Assembly: GCA_020226215.1 (NCBI GenBank)
Contig: CM035233.1
Coordinates: forward strand, 18,495,701-18,559,700
Direction of reading: 5' to 3'
Source: Sindora glabra
Taxonomy: Eukaryota; Streptophyta; Magnoliopsida; Fabales; Fabaceae
Length of the DNA stretch: 64,000 nt
How positions within the stretch are numbered: the stretch's first letter is position 1; each line of letters starts with the position of its first letter. A program made the translations under genes and the position numbers. Shown here one piece after another: positions 25,860 to 38,900 of this stretch. The notes beneath the pieces are model-generated. The model did no database searches. It saw nothing but the letters and a program-made list of their open reading frames with translations, and had not been told where the DNA came from.

Positions 25860-26030
25860 CACCATGCACGTCATTGCCACCCGTTGTGGACCCACGACAT
25901 TGATGCCAGCATGAATGTTACAATGAACGTCCAAACATTATTAAATTTGTACGGCCACGATTTCTCCAACCGTTGGCATCATCAGCTGATTTATATAATG
26001 TTCCTGTCATCCTGAAGTTTCATTCACGTT
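25860..26030 (+). promoter_or_regulatory. probable promoter of the AVT1-type gene
   Basis: A TATA-box match 'tttatataa' lies at 25990-25998 within the first GC-richer region upstream of the gene. It predicts a transcription start near 26020-26035. A bZIP-type 'gcacgtca' (ACGT core, complement TGACGTGC) lies at 25866-25873, about 120 bases before the TATA box. The position fits a 5' leader of about 0.9 kb containing an intron. The exact start site is inferred. Confidence 0.55.
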
Positions 26031-26922
26031 CAGACTTCAGAGATACACAACAATAGAAGCTTTACATGAGGTAGAAGATTCAGTCCTAGAGAGAGGTCAC
26101 AAAGTGATAATTTTGTTTCTTTTCTCCGCGTTTTTCCCTTTTCCTTTTCATCGCAAGTTTTGGTTTTTCTGTTTTCTCAGAAAAAAGCAAAGAGGACTAA
26201 CGTTATAAGTCGTTATTTTCAATTCTGAGAACTCATGTTTTTCTAGTGTTATTTTTCTCAGTAGTCAAACAAGGTGTGAATGTTTGTATATCAACAGTAT
26301 TTGCAAACTTTTTCTAGAAAATATGCTAAACTGATGTTTTTGTCTGAGTATTTAGCACAGGTTTTTAAATGAGCTTTCACTCAATTTGGGATTTTGTAAT
26401 CTTTTTGGTCCACACCCGCCTTTCTATCAATATATCAAAATGGGAAGTTTAAGATTGTGCTCTCTTGATGCACATGGCACCAGGCCCAATTTTTTTTTTT
26501 TTTTTAAAAAATGCAATCTTTTGCTGAGATTTTGGGTTTTCGGTCTCAATCTGAATCCTAAAAATTCCCTTTTAAGCTCATTAGAATCTCATTACCAGAC
26601 CATCAGTTTTATTACTAGAAACAAAATCCTGATGTATTATTTAATGCATTATTTTGTTTACAATTCTGGGTCATTTGGTTTGTGTCTTAATTTTGTGAAA
26701 ATTTGAGGAGGTGAATCCTTGGACTATGTAATAAAGGATCAACAATACGAATCTGAATCCTGAAATTTCTGAGTTCATTCCAAACTGATAGCAAAAATTT
26801 CTATCTGTTCTGAAACGTTTTCCTGTATTTGAAATTCTGGGATATTCGGTTTGTGTTAGTTTTGTGAAAGCGACATACTGATTTATTGCAGAGAACAGTT
26901 GGGTTAGGATCCGGCTCGAAAG
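26031..26922 (+). other. 5' leader with probable leader intron
   Basis: The coding start is preceded by a good 3' splice site: a T-rich stretch, then 'tgatttattgcag' ending at 26891. This leaves 31 bases of leader before the ATG. Possible donors include 'gag|gtagaa' at 26071 and 'aag|gtgtga' at 26274; I cannot choose between them. The intervening DNA is T-rich, as plant introns are, so a leader intron of 0.6-0.8 kb is likely. The 106-codon ORF at 26386-26706 falls inside it and looks accidental, with a long T-run encoding F/K. Confidence 0.5.
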
Positions 26923-29900
26923 ATGATGAAGAGCTCTGTTTCAGATCACAGTTTTTACATTGAGAGTGATGAAGAAGATGAGGAAAAGCAATCCAACAAA
27001 GGTGAAGAGGAAGATGGAAACGTTTCTGATTCTTCCAATTCTTCAAATGAAATCCAGCAACAGAGGAAACCCAGTTCCTGTAACACCTCATGGCCTCAAA
27101 GTTACAGGTTGATTCCCTTTTTCTCCTGTGTTGTTTTTATTGAAATTTTTCAAATTCTAGGCTGTCTGATGCATGAATTTTTTTTCCTTCTTTTTCTTTC
27201 GGAAAATGTCGAAAGTTTCCACTTATTTTGAACAATGATTATCTCTCCGCTCTCCCTCTCTCTCTCTCTCTCTCTCTTCTAAACTAATATCGGCTAATGC
27301 CTTTTGTTTTAAAAAAATAAAACCTTCTTTTTTCCTTTTTTTTTTTCCATGTTTTTAAGGGAAAAAAACAGTTCATGGAAGTAATTAACCAGAAGTCTTC
27401 TGTTGGTCCCCTACTTGCTTGTTCACTTGGCTGAGCCACAGAGTAAATTTCACTTTGAGTTATTATGCTATGACTAATGTTTTATATCTCCCTCTGTTTT
27501 CTGAAAGGCGTTGACTGATTGGTATATATAGCCCGTTTCAAGTTTTGGTGTCACTTTCTGTCCTGTAATCTGCAAAACAAACATTTTTTCAAAGGGACCA
27601 ACTAGGAATTTTCAGATTGATATACTCAGCTAGAAATCATTGTCTAATTATCGTATAACAGTTGGATCCTTCGAATTTCTTCATGTTGCCAACATTGGTC
27701 TCTATCCAACAAAGATCACAACTTAAACCTAAATTCGCATCATGCCTTATGCTGTAAAATTTTACATGATTCGAGTGAAAGGTGATGAAAATTTGATCCG
27801 TATAAGATGGTTTTTTATTTTTATTTTTATTTATTTATTTTTCAAATAACAGCAAAGAAATTTAAATTTAAGACTTCCAACATTTTACTCAAATCTCTTA
27901 CCCCCACCTCATCAGCTAATGGTTTAACGTCCTTTTATTTTGATAGAAAACTACTTGCATAGGAATACTATCAGTACTTATATCTATAAAAATGTTAAGA
28001 TAATAGTTTTTTTTTTGGGACAAGATTAACGATATCATTCTTAAAATTTTAAGATATTGATGAAATAGTTCATAAATTATTAAAATTACAATTAAGTATA
28101 TATAGTATCATTCTTTTATTCTAAACGGATAACATTATCCTTAAATAATATGATTAAAAGATAAAATTATATGTATAGATTATTATTTAGAGATAACAAT
28201 TCAATTTCATATAATTGAAGTATTATTATATTTTATAATTTTGAGGACAAAATTGTTAATTTTGTTAAAAAAATTTCCATTATTCAATGTTATATATAAA
28301 AAATACGGTGAAAAATAACGTCTAATAAAAAGTAGCTTTCCCGCGCCACCGCAGTACCGTTCATTACAAGCTATATGCAAGTGACATGAAAGTCTTCACT
28401 TGTAAACAAGTGAGATTTCCAAGCAGAAAATGATTCTAATAAATTAAACGGAACTTAGAACCAAGCAGATTGGGAAATTGCACTTCTTGTTATCAACTCT
28501 ATAAATCTGAATTCTTAATTTTCATCATTATGTTTCAGGCAGTCCATCGATCTATACAGTAGCGTGCCATCACCAAATATTGGATTTCTGAACACTCCCT
28601 CGTTGACAAGATTAAGCAGTTCTTTTCTTTCTCCATCTTTGACAAGAAGGCACACTCCAGAAACACTACCTTCAGTGACAAAACCTCTATTGCATCCAGC
28701 AACAGATGAGCAACAGCGGCGCAGCTCTCATACCTTGCTTCCTCCCCTTCCGTCCAGGAAGCCATCGGTTAGGAAGGATGACAAAGCTTCCAAGGCTTCT
28801 CATGAAGTTCCCATGTCTCGCCACTGTTCTTTTGGACAAGCTGTGCTTAATGGTATGAAACTAAACCTTGGTTAGCTATACAAGCGAATCTATGGTTAAG
28901 TCATCTATTCTTTCACAAGAAAATTTTGGACTCCCTTTTCTCCCTAGAAATTAAAAAGGATAATGCTACGCCCACATATTTATATATTAATAATGTCGCA
29001 CTACAGCTATCATAATTTCATCACTTACTAACTAGATCTACGTCTTCAAATTTTGCCACATTAACAATGAGTACGCTCAAGAATATAATCTGAAGTTGAT
29101 GTATAATTGTTCTAATAGAAGAAATTTATAGTGCAACATTAATACAATAGTATACTGATATATTATTGAATAAAAAATTAATACACTATGACATAGTGTA
29201 CCTTAAAAGATTGTTAACCGATAAATAGAATTGTAAATCTAATAATATATTGATATATTATTCTATTAATAATGCACTACAAATTTTCTATACCAATAAA
29301 AAAAAAGGAAGGAGATAACTAAGAGAAGCAGAATTGCAATGATAGTACCCATGTGAAGAAACAATGATACTGGGGAAGTACATTAAAATTTCTGTGGGGT
29401 TTTATTGTTGGAAGATAATTTGGTTACAACTTAGCGGTCCAGGAAACCTTCCCATCTCTATTATTGGACTGTGACTTGAGTAGATGCTAGTAGATTACAC
29501 TAAAATTCAGTAATTTCAGTTCAAGGAAAAGACTCCTCATGTGAATTATTTTCTGATGTACTGTGCACATATAAAGTCACTGAGATCAGTTGTGCGGAGG
29601 TGGTGTTTTGTCCATACTCAACATATTGCACGTGATAATGGAGTTTGAGGAAGTTGAGGAACTTAGTGGGGTATAAGCCAGAGGACTCTGGGCCCATGTT
29701 TTCAACCCCGGAATGTGTCTTTGGCTGCAACCTGTGATCTTTAAATTGCCTCAGCCACATATTCAAATTGTCAGTTTGCCCCCTGACTTCAAGGACAATT
29801 TTACCCAATGCTATCTTATCAACTTCACGGAAGTTGTATGATTTAGGCTACTTTGTCAATGTTGCTTGTTTTTAGTGATCCATAAATGCATCTTCTCATT

Positions 29901-32900
29901 CACATCTCTTCAGTAGCTTTGAATTCATATTTTTCTGCATATTGTTATTCATGAATTAATTATCCTCCTGAAAATCTCAAAAACATAATTTATCTTCATA
30001 ATTTGTAGTAATAACATAACTTTAGCATTTGTAGCTCTCTTAGATATAATCTTCGCAAGAACAATTCAAACAAATATGGAACAATAACATGATTATTTTC
30101 TGGGAAACTAAACCTGTAACCACTATTAAAAAAAGTTAGTTACAAACCAGCAAATTTTATGTCTGAATGGTGAAAACCAACAACTGATTTATGAATTTAA
30201 TACAGTTTTCCTTTCTTGATATAAATGCGAAGTTGGTCGAGGTTCTGCTTATCTTCCACCTTAAATTGTTAATCATAAGGCCTTTTGTAATATAACTGTT
30301 TGTGTTTGCAATTTGACAGTAATGTGGGTGTGAGGTGGGTATATATATTGGAACAGACACATAAACACCGCCTTAAAATCATAAACAAACATTTGAAACT
30401 GGCGAGCTTGTATGTCTCATAATTATATTTACTTTCGCAGGCATAAATGTCCTGTGTGGAGTGGGCATCCTTTCTACCCCTTATGCTGCTGAAGAAGGTG
30501 GATGGCTTGGGCTCTCAATCTTGTTAATTTTTGCCGTTCTTTCATTTTATACCGGGATTCTGTTGCGTGCCTGCCTGGACAGCTCACCCGGGCTTGAGAC
30601 ATACCCTGACATTGGCCAAGCTGCTTTTGGTTCTGCAGGGCGCGTTGCCATTTCTGTAAGTCTAAATGGCAATCTCTAGTCCTATTTGAGGGGGTATTTA
30701 TTTTCATTATCCTGTGACTGACAAGGGGAGGAGGGCAAATCTTGTGTAAATCAACGGTCTTTGATATCCTTTTTCTCTATGTTTTTTGTGGATGCAGATA
30801 GTATTGTACGTGGAATTATATGTGAGTACAGCTCGCTCGCTCACTCTGTAACTCATCCTTTTGATTCTCACTTGTTATCGGTCATATTGACAGTGATTAG
30901 AAAAATCATGCAGCATTCCCAGAAGCTAGTCCTTATAGGTCATTTAATAGTTTTTTATATACCAGAAATTTAAGAGAAATATGTTTGTACTTAGTTTAAA
31001 ATCTCCACCAAAAGCCAAGTGTTTCAAAGTTAACACAAAGTCTTTTTCCTAAATTTAAATTTAAAAAAAAAAACCACATTTTCTTTTATGAATCTGATGC
31101 AGATGATAACATCAAAAACCGCCATGGAAGTAAGAAATGCAAATACTTTGTGTCGAAACCAAAATAAAATTCTCTGGGGAAAATTATTCAGTCAATGCTG
31201 GATCCACCATCCAAATAAATGACACATTTATGACTCAAGTTTCATTGCTGACTAGAAATATTTTTCTTTTGATGCTGAAGATTTTTATCTATAAAGTTCT
31301 CAGACCTTTAGGGTAGCTACCATGAACTCTGACACAAAAATTATTTGTTGAGTAACCTTATTCAATGCTGTCATGTATCTTAAGTTCTTAAACTCACATA
31401 ATACTATTTTCTATTGCGGATGCCAGATAATGGTGGATTGGACAACTTGTCACCATTGCATTTTAGGTTGTTGATTTTTTTTTTTTTTTTAATATCAATT
31501 ACTTCACCTATTGAAAGTACCTGCACGCAGGGTTGTTGCATTGAATATATAATTTTGGAGAGTGACAATTTGTCTTCATTATTTCCAAATGCACACATAA
31601 ATGTGGGTGGAATTGAATTGGATTGCCGCGTTCTGTTTGCACTGATGACCGCCTTGGCTGTTCTTCCAACTGTTTGGCTCCGCGACCTCAGTATTCTCAG
31701 CTACATCTCAGGTAGTAAATCTATCTTTAACAACTATTTTAGTCACTCAATTTAATATCTAATCATACTTTTTACCTTTAATCATATCACCACGGCTTAT
31801 ATAGTAAGTTTGTTTAACATCATGCCAAGGAGCTTGTTGGAAATAGAGATCACCAAACATGAATAAAAAATATTAAAGAAGAAAAAGATGAGTGAAAACT
31901 ACATTTGATCTTTGTTCTCTAATCTTCACAACACTGTTACACACGATCCTTTGTATTGATCATTCACATTATCACTCTTTCTTTACATAGAAACACACAT
32001 AGTACTCTTTCTCTCAAAGTGATCTATCAATACTAAATAATCTCTTCTAAAATTACCTTCTCACAGTAGAGGAGCACTCTTATTTATAATGTTAACAAAT
32101 AGCTAACAAATTAACCATGTTAGAATATTCACTTAACCACTTTAACTAACTTACTAAGTAACCACTTAGTTGAAATATCCTTTTTAGTTTTGGATTACCA
32201 TTTTACAACACACCCCCAAGTCAAAACATTTTAAGACACCATTCCTAACATACTTTCAAGTCTTTCTTGTCAATCCTTAGTGGTTTAGTTAGAATGTCAG
32301 CAGTTCGCTCTTTTGTCCTTTTGTTCACTTGATCCCTCAAAAAGTGAAATTTGGTTTTAATGTGCCTACTCTTACCATGAAAAACTAGATTCTTGGCTAG
32401 GATTATAGTTGATTGGTTGTCAACATAGATCTTCTTTACTCTTTCTAACTTCATATGCATCTACTTAAGTAAGCTTTGAAGCCATATACCTTGACATGTA
32501 CTAGTTGATGCTGCCACATATTCAACTTCACATGAAGAAAATGCTACAATTGGTTGTTTCTTTGAACTTTGTGAAAAAGTAGTGTTGCAAAACTGAAAAA
32601 CATGGCACTAGTGGTCTTTCTATCATCTTGATCACCATAATATTCACTTTCTAAGTACCCTAAAATTTCTTCTTTACTAGAACAAGTGTTATTAGTGAAT
32701 AATAAGCCTTGATCCTTGGAATTAGAGACATATCTCAAGATCCTTTTGGTTGCTAATAGATGGGAATGCTTAGGATTACCCATGAACTTATTAACCAAGC
32801 ATACTACATAGCATATATCAGGCCTAGTGTTACATAAATATCGTAGACAGCCACAATTCTCTTAAACATTGAAGGATTGACTGCTCTTTCATCTTGTTCA

Positions 32901-35900
32901 TTCGTCAGTAAGCACCTAGTGTCAACTAGAGTTTTTTACACTATTATAACTTAGTATGTTGAACCTTTTAAAGGCCTTAAAAGATTTTGACTTTTGCTTG
33001 ATCAAATAGACCTAGATCTTTTGAATAAAGTCATTAATAAATGTAACAAAATAGTTATTTTCACTAAAAGATGAAACACTCAATGGCCCACACACATCCA
33101 AATAGACAATTCAAGAGGTTTATTTATTTTATATTAAATTTGCCTTTAGAATGATCCTATATGCTATTTTCCAATGATGCATCCTTCACAGAATTTCTCA
33201 AGTCAATCCACTATAGGCAAATTAAGTGCCATCCCTAATCTACCTATCTGGTTTAAGATTTTGAAGTTTAGATGACCAAACCTAAAATGCTAGATCTAGG
33301 CTTGATCCTTCATAGCAGCACTAAAGCATTGTTAAATACCACTTTGAATCTTAATCTTAAAGGTCCTATTTTTGGATAAATGAGCCTTCATAACGTTCCC
33401 ATTGTTTCAATCAATCATTGTCAATTCTCTTTGTTTCATCTGTATATTATAGCCTTTTTCCAGTAATTGCCTCAAGCTCAAAAGATTATTCTTCATGGAT
33501 GGTACATGCAACATCTCTAAAATGAATGCATGACTACCATTTTTCTATTAGATTAAGACATTGCTTGATCTTTTAGTTGCAACAGTGTTATTATTAACAA
33601 ATTTAATTCTTAATCTTAGAGATTTGTTTAATTCAACAAATAAGTTTTTTCTTCTTGTCATATGATTGGAACAACCAAATCTAAAAGCTATGAATTGGAG
33701 TTAGACTCATAAAGGGTTGAAGTTATTAGATTCTCATCAAGTTACCATTGACAACAAATGATCATCATTTGTGCTCTTTTGCACAAATCTAGCTACTTCT
33801 TTAACTCGAACAATTGTCTTCTTTGCTTTACACCCATAAGTAAAATGGTCATATTTATGGCACTCATAATATTAAATATGGGACTTGTCAAATCCTGATA
33901 CTTTACCATTTTTGTTGCCTTTGATCCTCTACCAAGGCTTATAAATGCTTGATCTTTCATGACTTGCTTCTTCTTTTTCATCTTTATAATTATCTTGCCT
34001 TTTCATGGCTTTTCCACCATAATTGCCTTTATCTCTTGCGTTTCCACACCTCTAGGGATTTCTTCCCTTTTGTGATCCTTTAAAAGATCTTTCTTATTTT
34101 TGAACATAACTTTGAAATGTCTTCTCCATTGATTTTTTGGAATTCTTCTTTTTGATCTTCTGCTTATAAGCTTCAAGAGAACTCTATAGATTATCCACTA
34201 TCATGATGGTTAGATCTTACAATTCCTTAATTGCAATAATAATGTGATCAAATCTTGTTATCAAAGTTTTGAGAATTTCCTCTATAATGGCAAGATCTTA
34301 AATTGTATCTCCATGGGTCTTCATCTAGTTTACAAAGCTAGAACTTTTGTAAAGCAATCACAAATGGTCTCTTGATTACTTATTTGCAGAAGCACAAATT
34401 GTCTCTTCAAGGTCTAAAGATGCACTTTCTTAATCTTGTCAGCCTCTTTATAAAAATTTTCCAAGATTTCCTATACATTCTTGGATATTTTAGCATTGCT
34501 GATCTTTTTAAAGATCATGCTATCAACGCTTTGATGAATGAAGTAAAAGGCCTTGCAATCTTTCTTCTTGCTCTCAAGATAGGCCTTTTTCTTAGCTTTA
34601 GAAACTCCTTCACCAATTTTTGCAAATCCCTTGGTAACAATGTCCAAGATTTGTTGATAACCAAAGAATGTCTTCATTTGAATGCACTATTTATCAAAGT
34701 TCTTGTCATCTAAGGTTCGAAAAGAAGTATGGAAAGACCCACTCAAATTTTGCCATGATCAAATCTTACTTTTGATTCCAATATATTGGAAATAGATATC
34801 AAATATGAATAAAGAAGATTAAAGAAGAAAAAGATGAAGAAGATGAATAAAAATTGTACTTGATATTTATTCTCTAATCTTTATAATATTGTTACACATG
34901 ATCCTTTGAGTTGACCATTCACACTATCACTCTTCCTTTACACAGAAACTTGCATAACACTCTCTCTCAAAGTAATCTCTTAACATTAAATTATCTCATC
35001 TGAAATTACATTCTTACAATAGAGGAGCACTCTTATTTATGGTGCTAACAAATAGTTATTAGCCTAACCACTTTGACTAACCACTCAATTAAAATATGCT
35101 CTTAACCAATTTAACTAAGTAAGTAACTACTTAGTTAGAATATTCCCTTTTATTTTTGGATTATCTTTTTACAATAGAACTAACACTTTAATGGTTTATT
35201 TACATAGAAATAGCAAAAATTGGAGATTTATTTTTCCATAGATGATACATTTCTTTTTGAAGTGAGCTTAACGGGAATTTAAAATTTGAATTTTCCTTTT
35301 GTTCTTGGCCAACTTAATAGAAATGCTAGTTTTTTACAACAACTCAAGTTGGTCTATGTTACGTCAATCTTCTCTGTATTTTGGCACTAATTATTGTTAT
35401 GTACATGTGGAGAGTATGACGAGATAGGCAAGCTCTTGGAGGCTCTATTTGTTTTGATGGAAAATATTTTTCATAAGAATATGATTATAAATTATTAAGA
35501 TATTCGAAAACATTTTACTTGTTCTGTGTTAAATATAAAAAATTTGGCAGAAAACAACTTTCACTTTTTCAAAGAGGAAGTTATTTCCCTTCATTATTAT
35601 AGTTCTAGATGTCATTTATTTAGTTATAAAGTGGGGAGACAATATGTCACTCCTTCATTCATATAAGAGTATATAAGATTTTCCTTCAAAAAATATCTTC
35701 TGAAAAATAAATGGACTCTAAAAAACTCCAAATGTTCCATAAATGGTTTTAAGTTCTGACACAACCCGCTATCTCTAATGTTTTAATTTCAGATTGAATT
35801 CAAAATATACTGAATAATTTCTGTCAATACGAAAGAAAATGCTAAAAAATGATTAGTATGTATGAATATGAACCATGTTGTAACTAATCAAATTGCTTCT

Positions 35901-38900
35901 TTCTTTTTCCTTTCATCAATCTTGCGTTCACTCTTCACCTATGCATCTGGGCTTGTACACTGGTGGTTGGCGGTCACTCGTCCTACGTTATTATGACCAC
36001 TATTTAGCAAGAACTTTATAACCATTCCTCTTGTTTCTTCTAGCTGGTGGTGTCATCGCATCAATCTTGGTGTCTCTCTGCTTGCTCTGGATTGGGTTGG
36101 TTGATGATGTTGGCTTTCACAACAAAGGGACAACACTGAATCTTGCAACTCTCCCTGTTGCTGTTGGTCTCTATGGTTACTGCTACTCTGGACATGCCGT
36201 GTTCCCAAACATCTACACGTCAATGGCGAACCCAAACCAATTCCCTGCAGTGCTCATAGCATGGTAAACTACGGATGCCATCAATTTTGCCTCTGAGACT
36301 ATATATATATATATATATATTCGGAAAATATACAATCTGTTCCATATAAAAAATGGGTCTAGTTAAAATACTGCATGTCATCCTGCTTCTCGGTAAAAAT
36401 ACATATAGATTTGAAATATACAATTTCATATGAAGATTTTATTTTCTTTAATGGAATTTATCTTTCTGAAAACATCTAATGCTGTCCTTTTTTGTTTTTT
36501 TCACTTAAGTTTTGGTATTTGTACTTTACTATATGCTGCGGTGGCTTTCATGGGGTACACAATGTTTGGAGAAGCTATAAAGTCTCAGTTCACTCTTAAC
36601 TTGCCGCCTAATTTAGTGGCTACCAAGATAGCGGTGTGGACTACGGTATGCTCAAATTCTGTGGTGAAGAAGCTTTAATAAATTTATATGAAAAAGAGAT
36701 AATGTTTTTTTATACAAACTCAATATTACTCTTTTAACTACAGGCTCGTGTTATAACATATTGTTATTGTAGTAACCCTTTAAAATGCTAACATTAATCT
36801 TCCATATGTTCTGTTGCAGGTGGTTAATCCATTTACCAAATATCCTTTAATATGGATGTGCTACATACATGCTCCTGTTCATGCATAGATCCAAATAGTA
36901 ACATAGATTTTGCACGATTGGGGGGTGTCCTTTTGTTTCACTACTAAAAATATTTAGGTTTTGTCAGTACGTGATTTGGCCTTTGGGGTTTTCCATCATC
37001 CGTGTCCTAGTTTTGAACCCAAGACATCATGCGTTTGTGTTTTAAATGGCTTGTTATGTTTCAAACTTAAAGCTTCTTTCTTACGAGACTTTGGGCGAGC
37101 ATGACTTCCCTTTGATAAATTTTTTCATAAAATTCAACGACAAACATGGATTGTTTGCCTTCAATTTCCTTCCATGTACAAACAATTTAAAATGAAACTA
37201 GTTTCCTGGATGAATTTGGAGAAAAAGAGAATCAAACTGGTGAGAAATGCTTCTAATTAATGGAGTTCACTATCCATTGAAAGCCATGTTGCCTTTGCTT
37301 GTGTCCTCCCCCTTTTTACAATGTCTACACTCTTGAATTTTTGTGAATATATTGGAAAAGTACAAAGTGAAAAAGAAAAGAAAATGAAGCCTTCAACTTA
37401 GATGAGACACCCTCACTGGCCACTATCACCTGTTATTGCTGTCACATTCCGTTCCAAAAGGGAAATCTGGAATTAAAAATGAGACAGGATACAATTAATT
37501 TATTTCAAATCCATTTCTGCTACAATTTTAAGTGAAGAAAGATGTTTGTTCTTAATTAGCCCCACATATGCATTGACCATAACCCCAGTAGCCATGTGTT
37601 TGGAGGAGTTGATACCGTCAAACCATGCCAAGTCTTACATATATTCCATTTCGATTAGAACGGGGCTCGTGATTTCTACACTAGTCGTTGGTCTGTCAGT
37701 TCCATTTTTTGGTGAGCTTTTGTCCTCTCTTTGTTAAATTGCTTTATATAAATGTCATAGATACTGCAACTTCAATATTATTTTGTTGACAAAAATTCTA
37801 TATGCACCGAAAAGTAGGGTGCAAAATTGAGTTTCGAATCTTTTATAATCATTCAATTGAATTTTACAAATTTATTTTATCATTTTGTATTTAATTTACA
37901 GCTCTTGATTTATATCAAAATTCAATTTTGAATCCAATTTTTAGTATTAATAGCATTGCTATTTTGTTGATATCATACTGCATATAAAAGACAGGTAGAT
38001 AAGGAAAAAAAATGGCTATTTATGCCTCTCATTGATTTTATCTAAAGATAATTCTGGTTGAACCGAGCTTTCTCTCACAGTATATACCTATGTTTCAGGT
38101 CTGGTTATGTCATTGATCGGATCTTTACTCACAATGCTTGTGGTAAGTTGTGCATTACTTTACCCTTTTTTATTCTTCTGGAGTATTTGACAGCAGCATT
38201 CGGTTAACTAAAATCTAACCCTGGTGGTTGGCAGACATTGATACTTCCCTGTGCTTGCTTCCTAAGCATCTTGCGCGGAAGAGTCTCCCGCATTCAGGTG
38301 TGTTCTTTGAACCCTGTGCAAGTCATAAATTTCCTCGCTCAAAAGAATTTTAGCCATTCAATTTGGTAGCATAAATTCATTTTTTTTTATGGAAAATATT
38401 TTCGATTGAAATATAGCTATAAATCAATAACATATTGAAAAATATTTTATATGTTCAATATAAAATATAAAAAATATAGTAAAATATAATTTTATATTTT
38501 TTTTTATAAAAATTATCATGATTTGGTATCCTTTTTTTTAGTAATAAAATATAAAAATAATATGATACTCCATCATATATATATATATACAAATAAATAA
38601 GATTTTTTTATGAAAAATATCTTTCAAAAACCAAACGGAACTAATTCTAATAGAATTCTTGTATTAAACCTGGTCTTCCAATTATTAAAGTATGCTTAAC
38701 CAAGTCCCTCTAAAATTTTAGTGCCAATTTAATTCCTAAGTCATTCAAATGCACCCTTTAATTAGCTTAGTGTTAACGTAATTATCATAATTGTTGACAC
38801 ATAAGCTAAATATACAACTGAATCAACAATGTTACATTGAAGGTAGTCATAAATTTGATTATAATTGCAATGTCAAATCATCAATTATTTTAAGGAGTCA

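Larger units (their letters stand above)
31835..35176 (-). mobile_element. internally deleted Ty1/copia retrotransposon, antisense in intron 5
   Basis: This element has two LTRs and is oriented opposite to the host gene. The target duplication is GAGCT (31830-31834) and GAACT (35177-35181), with one mismatch. A degenerate initiator-Met-tRNA primer site (cttttgattcca on +, 34769-34780; the canonical complement is gctctgatacca) lies next to the right, 5' LTR. A purine tract (complement of cacccccaag, 32211-32220) lies next to the left, 3' LTR. Minus-strand order is Gag (34700-34000), zinc knuckle with the first Cys changed to Tyr (about 33840-33885), GAG-pre-integrase HHCC-like zone with 'FGHLNFKILNQI' and 'KFCEGCIIGK' (33310-33155), and start of the integrase core (33150-32960). 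There is then a jump to the RT C-terminus, 'GCLRYL' and 'RPDICYAV' (about 32880-32810), followed by RNase H (32460-32245). Most of integrase and the N-terminal RT are missing. Not functional. Confidence 0.92.
31712..36043 (+). other. intron 5 of the transporter gene, enlarged by a retrotransposon
   Basis: Donor GTAGTA follows 'SYIS', and the acceptor 'tgtttcttctag' precedes 'GGVIAS'. Of its 4332 bases, 3342 (31835-35176) are an antisense copia element. The flanks of about 120 and 870 bases are ordinary AT-rich intron sequence. Confidence 0.9.

Noticed and set aside
25713..25934. 73-codon minus-strand ORF just upstream of the gene
   Set aside because: No family features. It overlaps promoter sequence and has a composition expected by chance.
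28535..28765. Antisense 76-codon ORF over exon 2
   Set aside because: It is the shadow of the transporter's coding exon on the opposite strand.
30474..30707. Antisense ORF over exon 3
   Set aside because: Shadow of the conserved 'GVGILSTPYA' exon; the sense frame has clear family conservation.
34372..34713. 113-codon plus-strand ORF in the intronic copia
   Set aside because: It is the complement of the Gag remnant, which reads sensibly on the minus strand.
36053..36429. Two antisense ORFs over exon 6 and intron 6
   Set aside because: Shadows of the coding exon and of the (AT)n repeat.
36840..36905. Reading exon 8 through as VVNPFTKYP... to a stop, giving a truncated transporter
   Set aside because: The next conserved residues (YALT...PVAM) are found at 37566 in the right phase, and the AT-AC splice signals explain the join.
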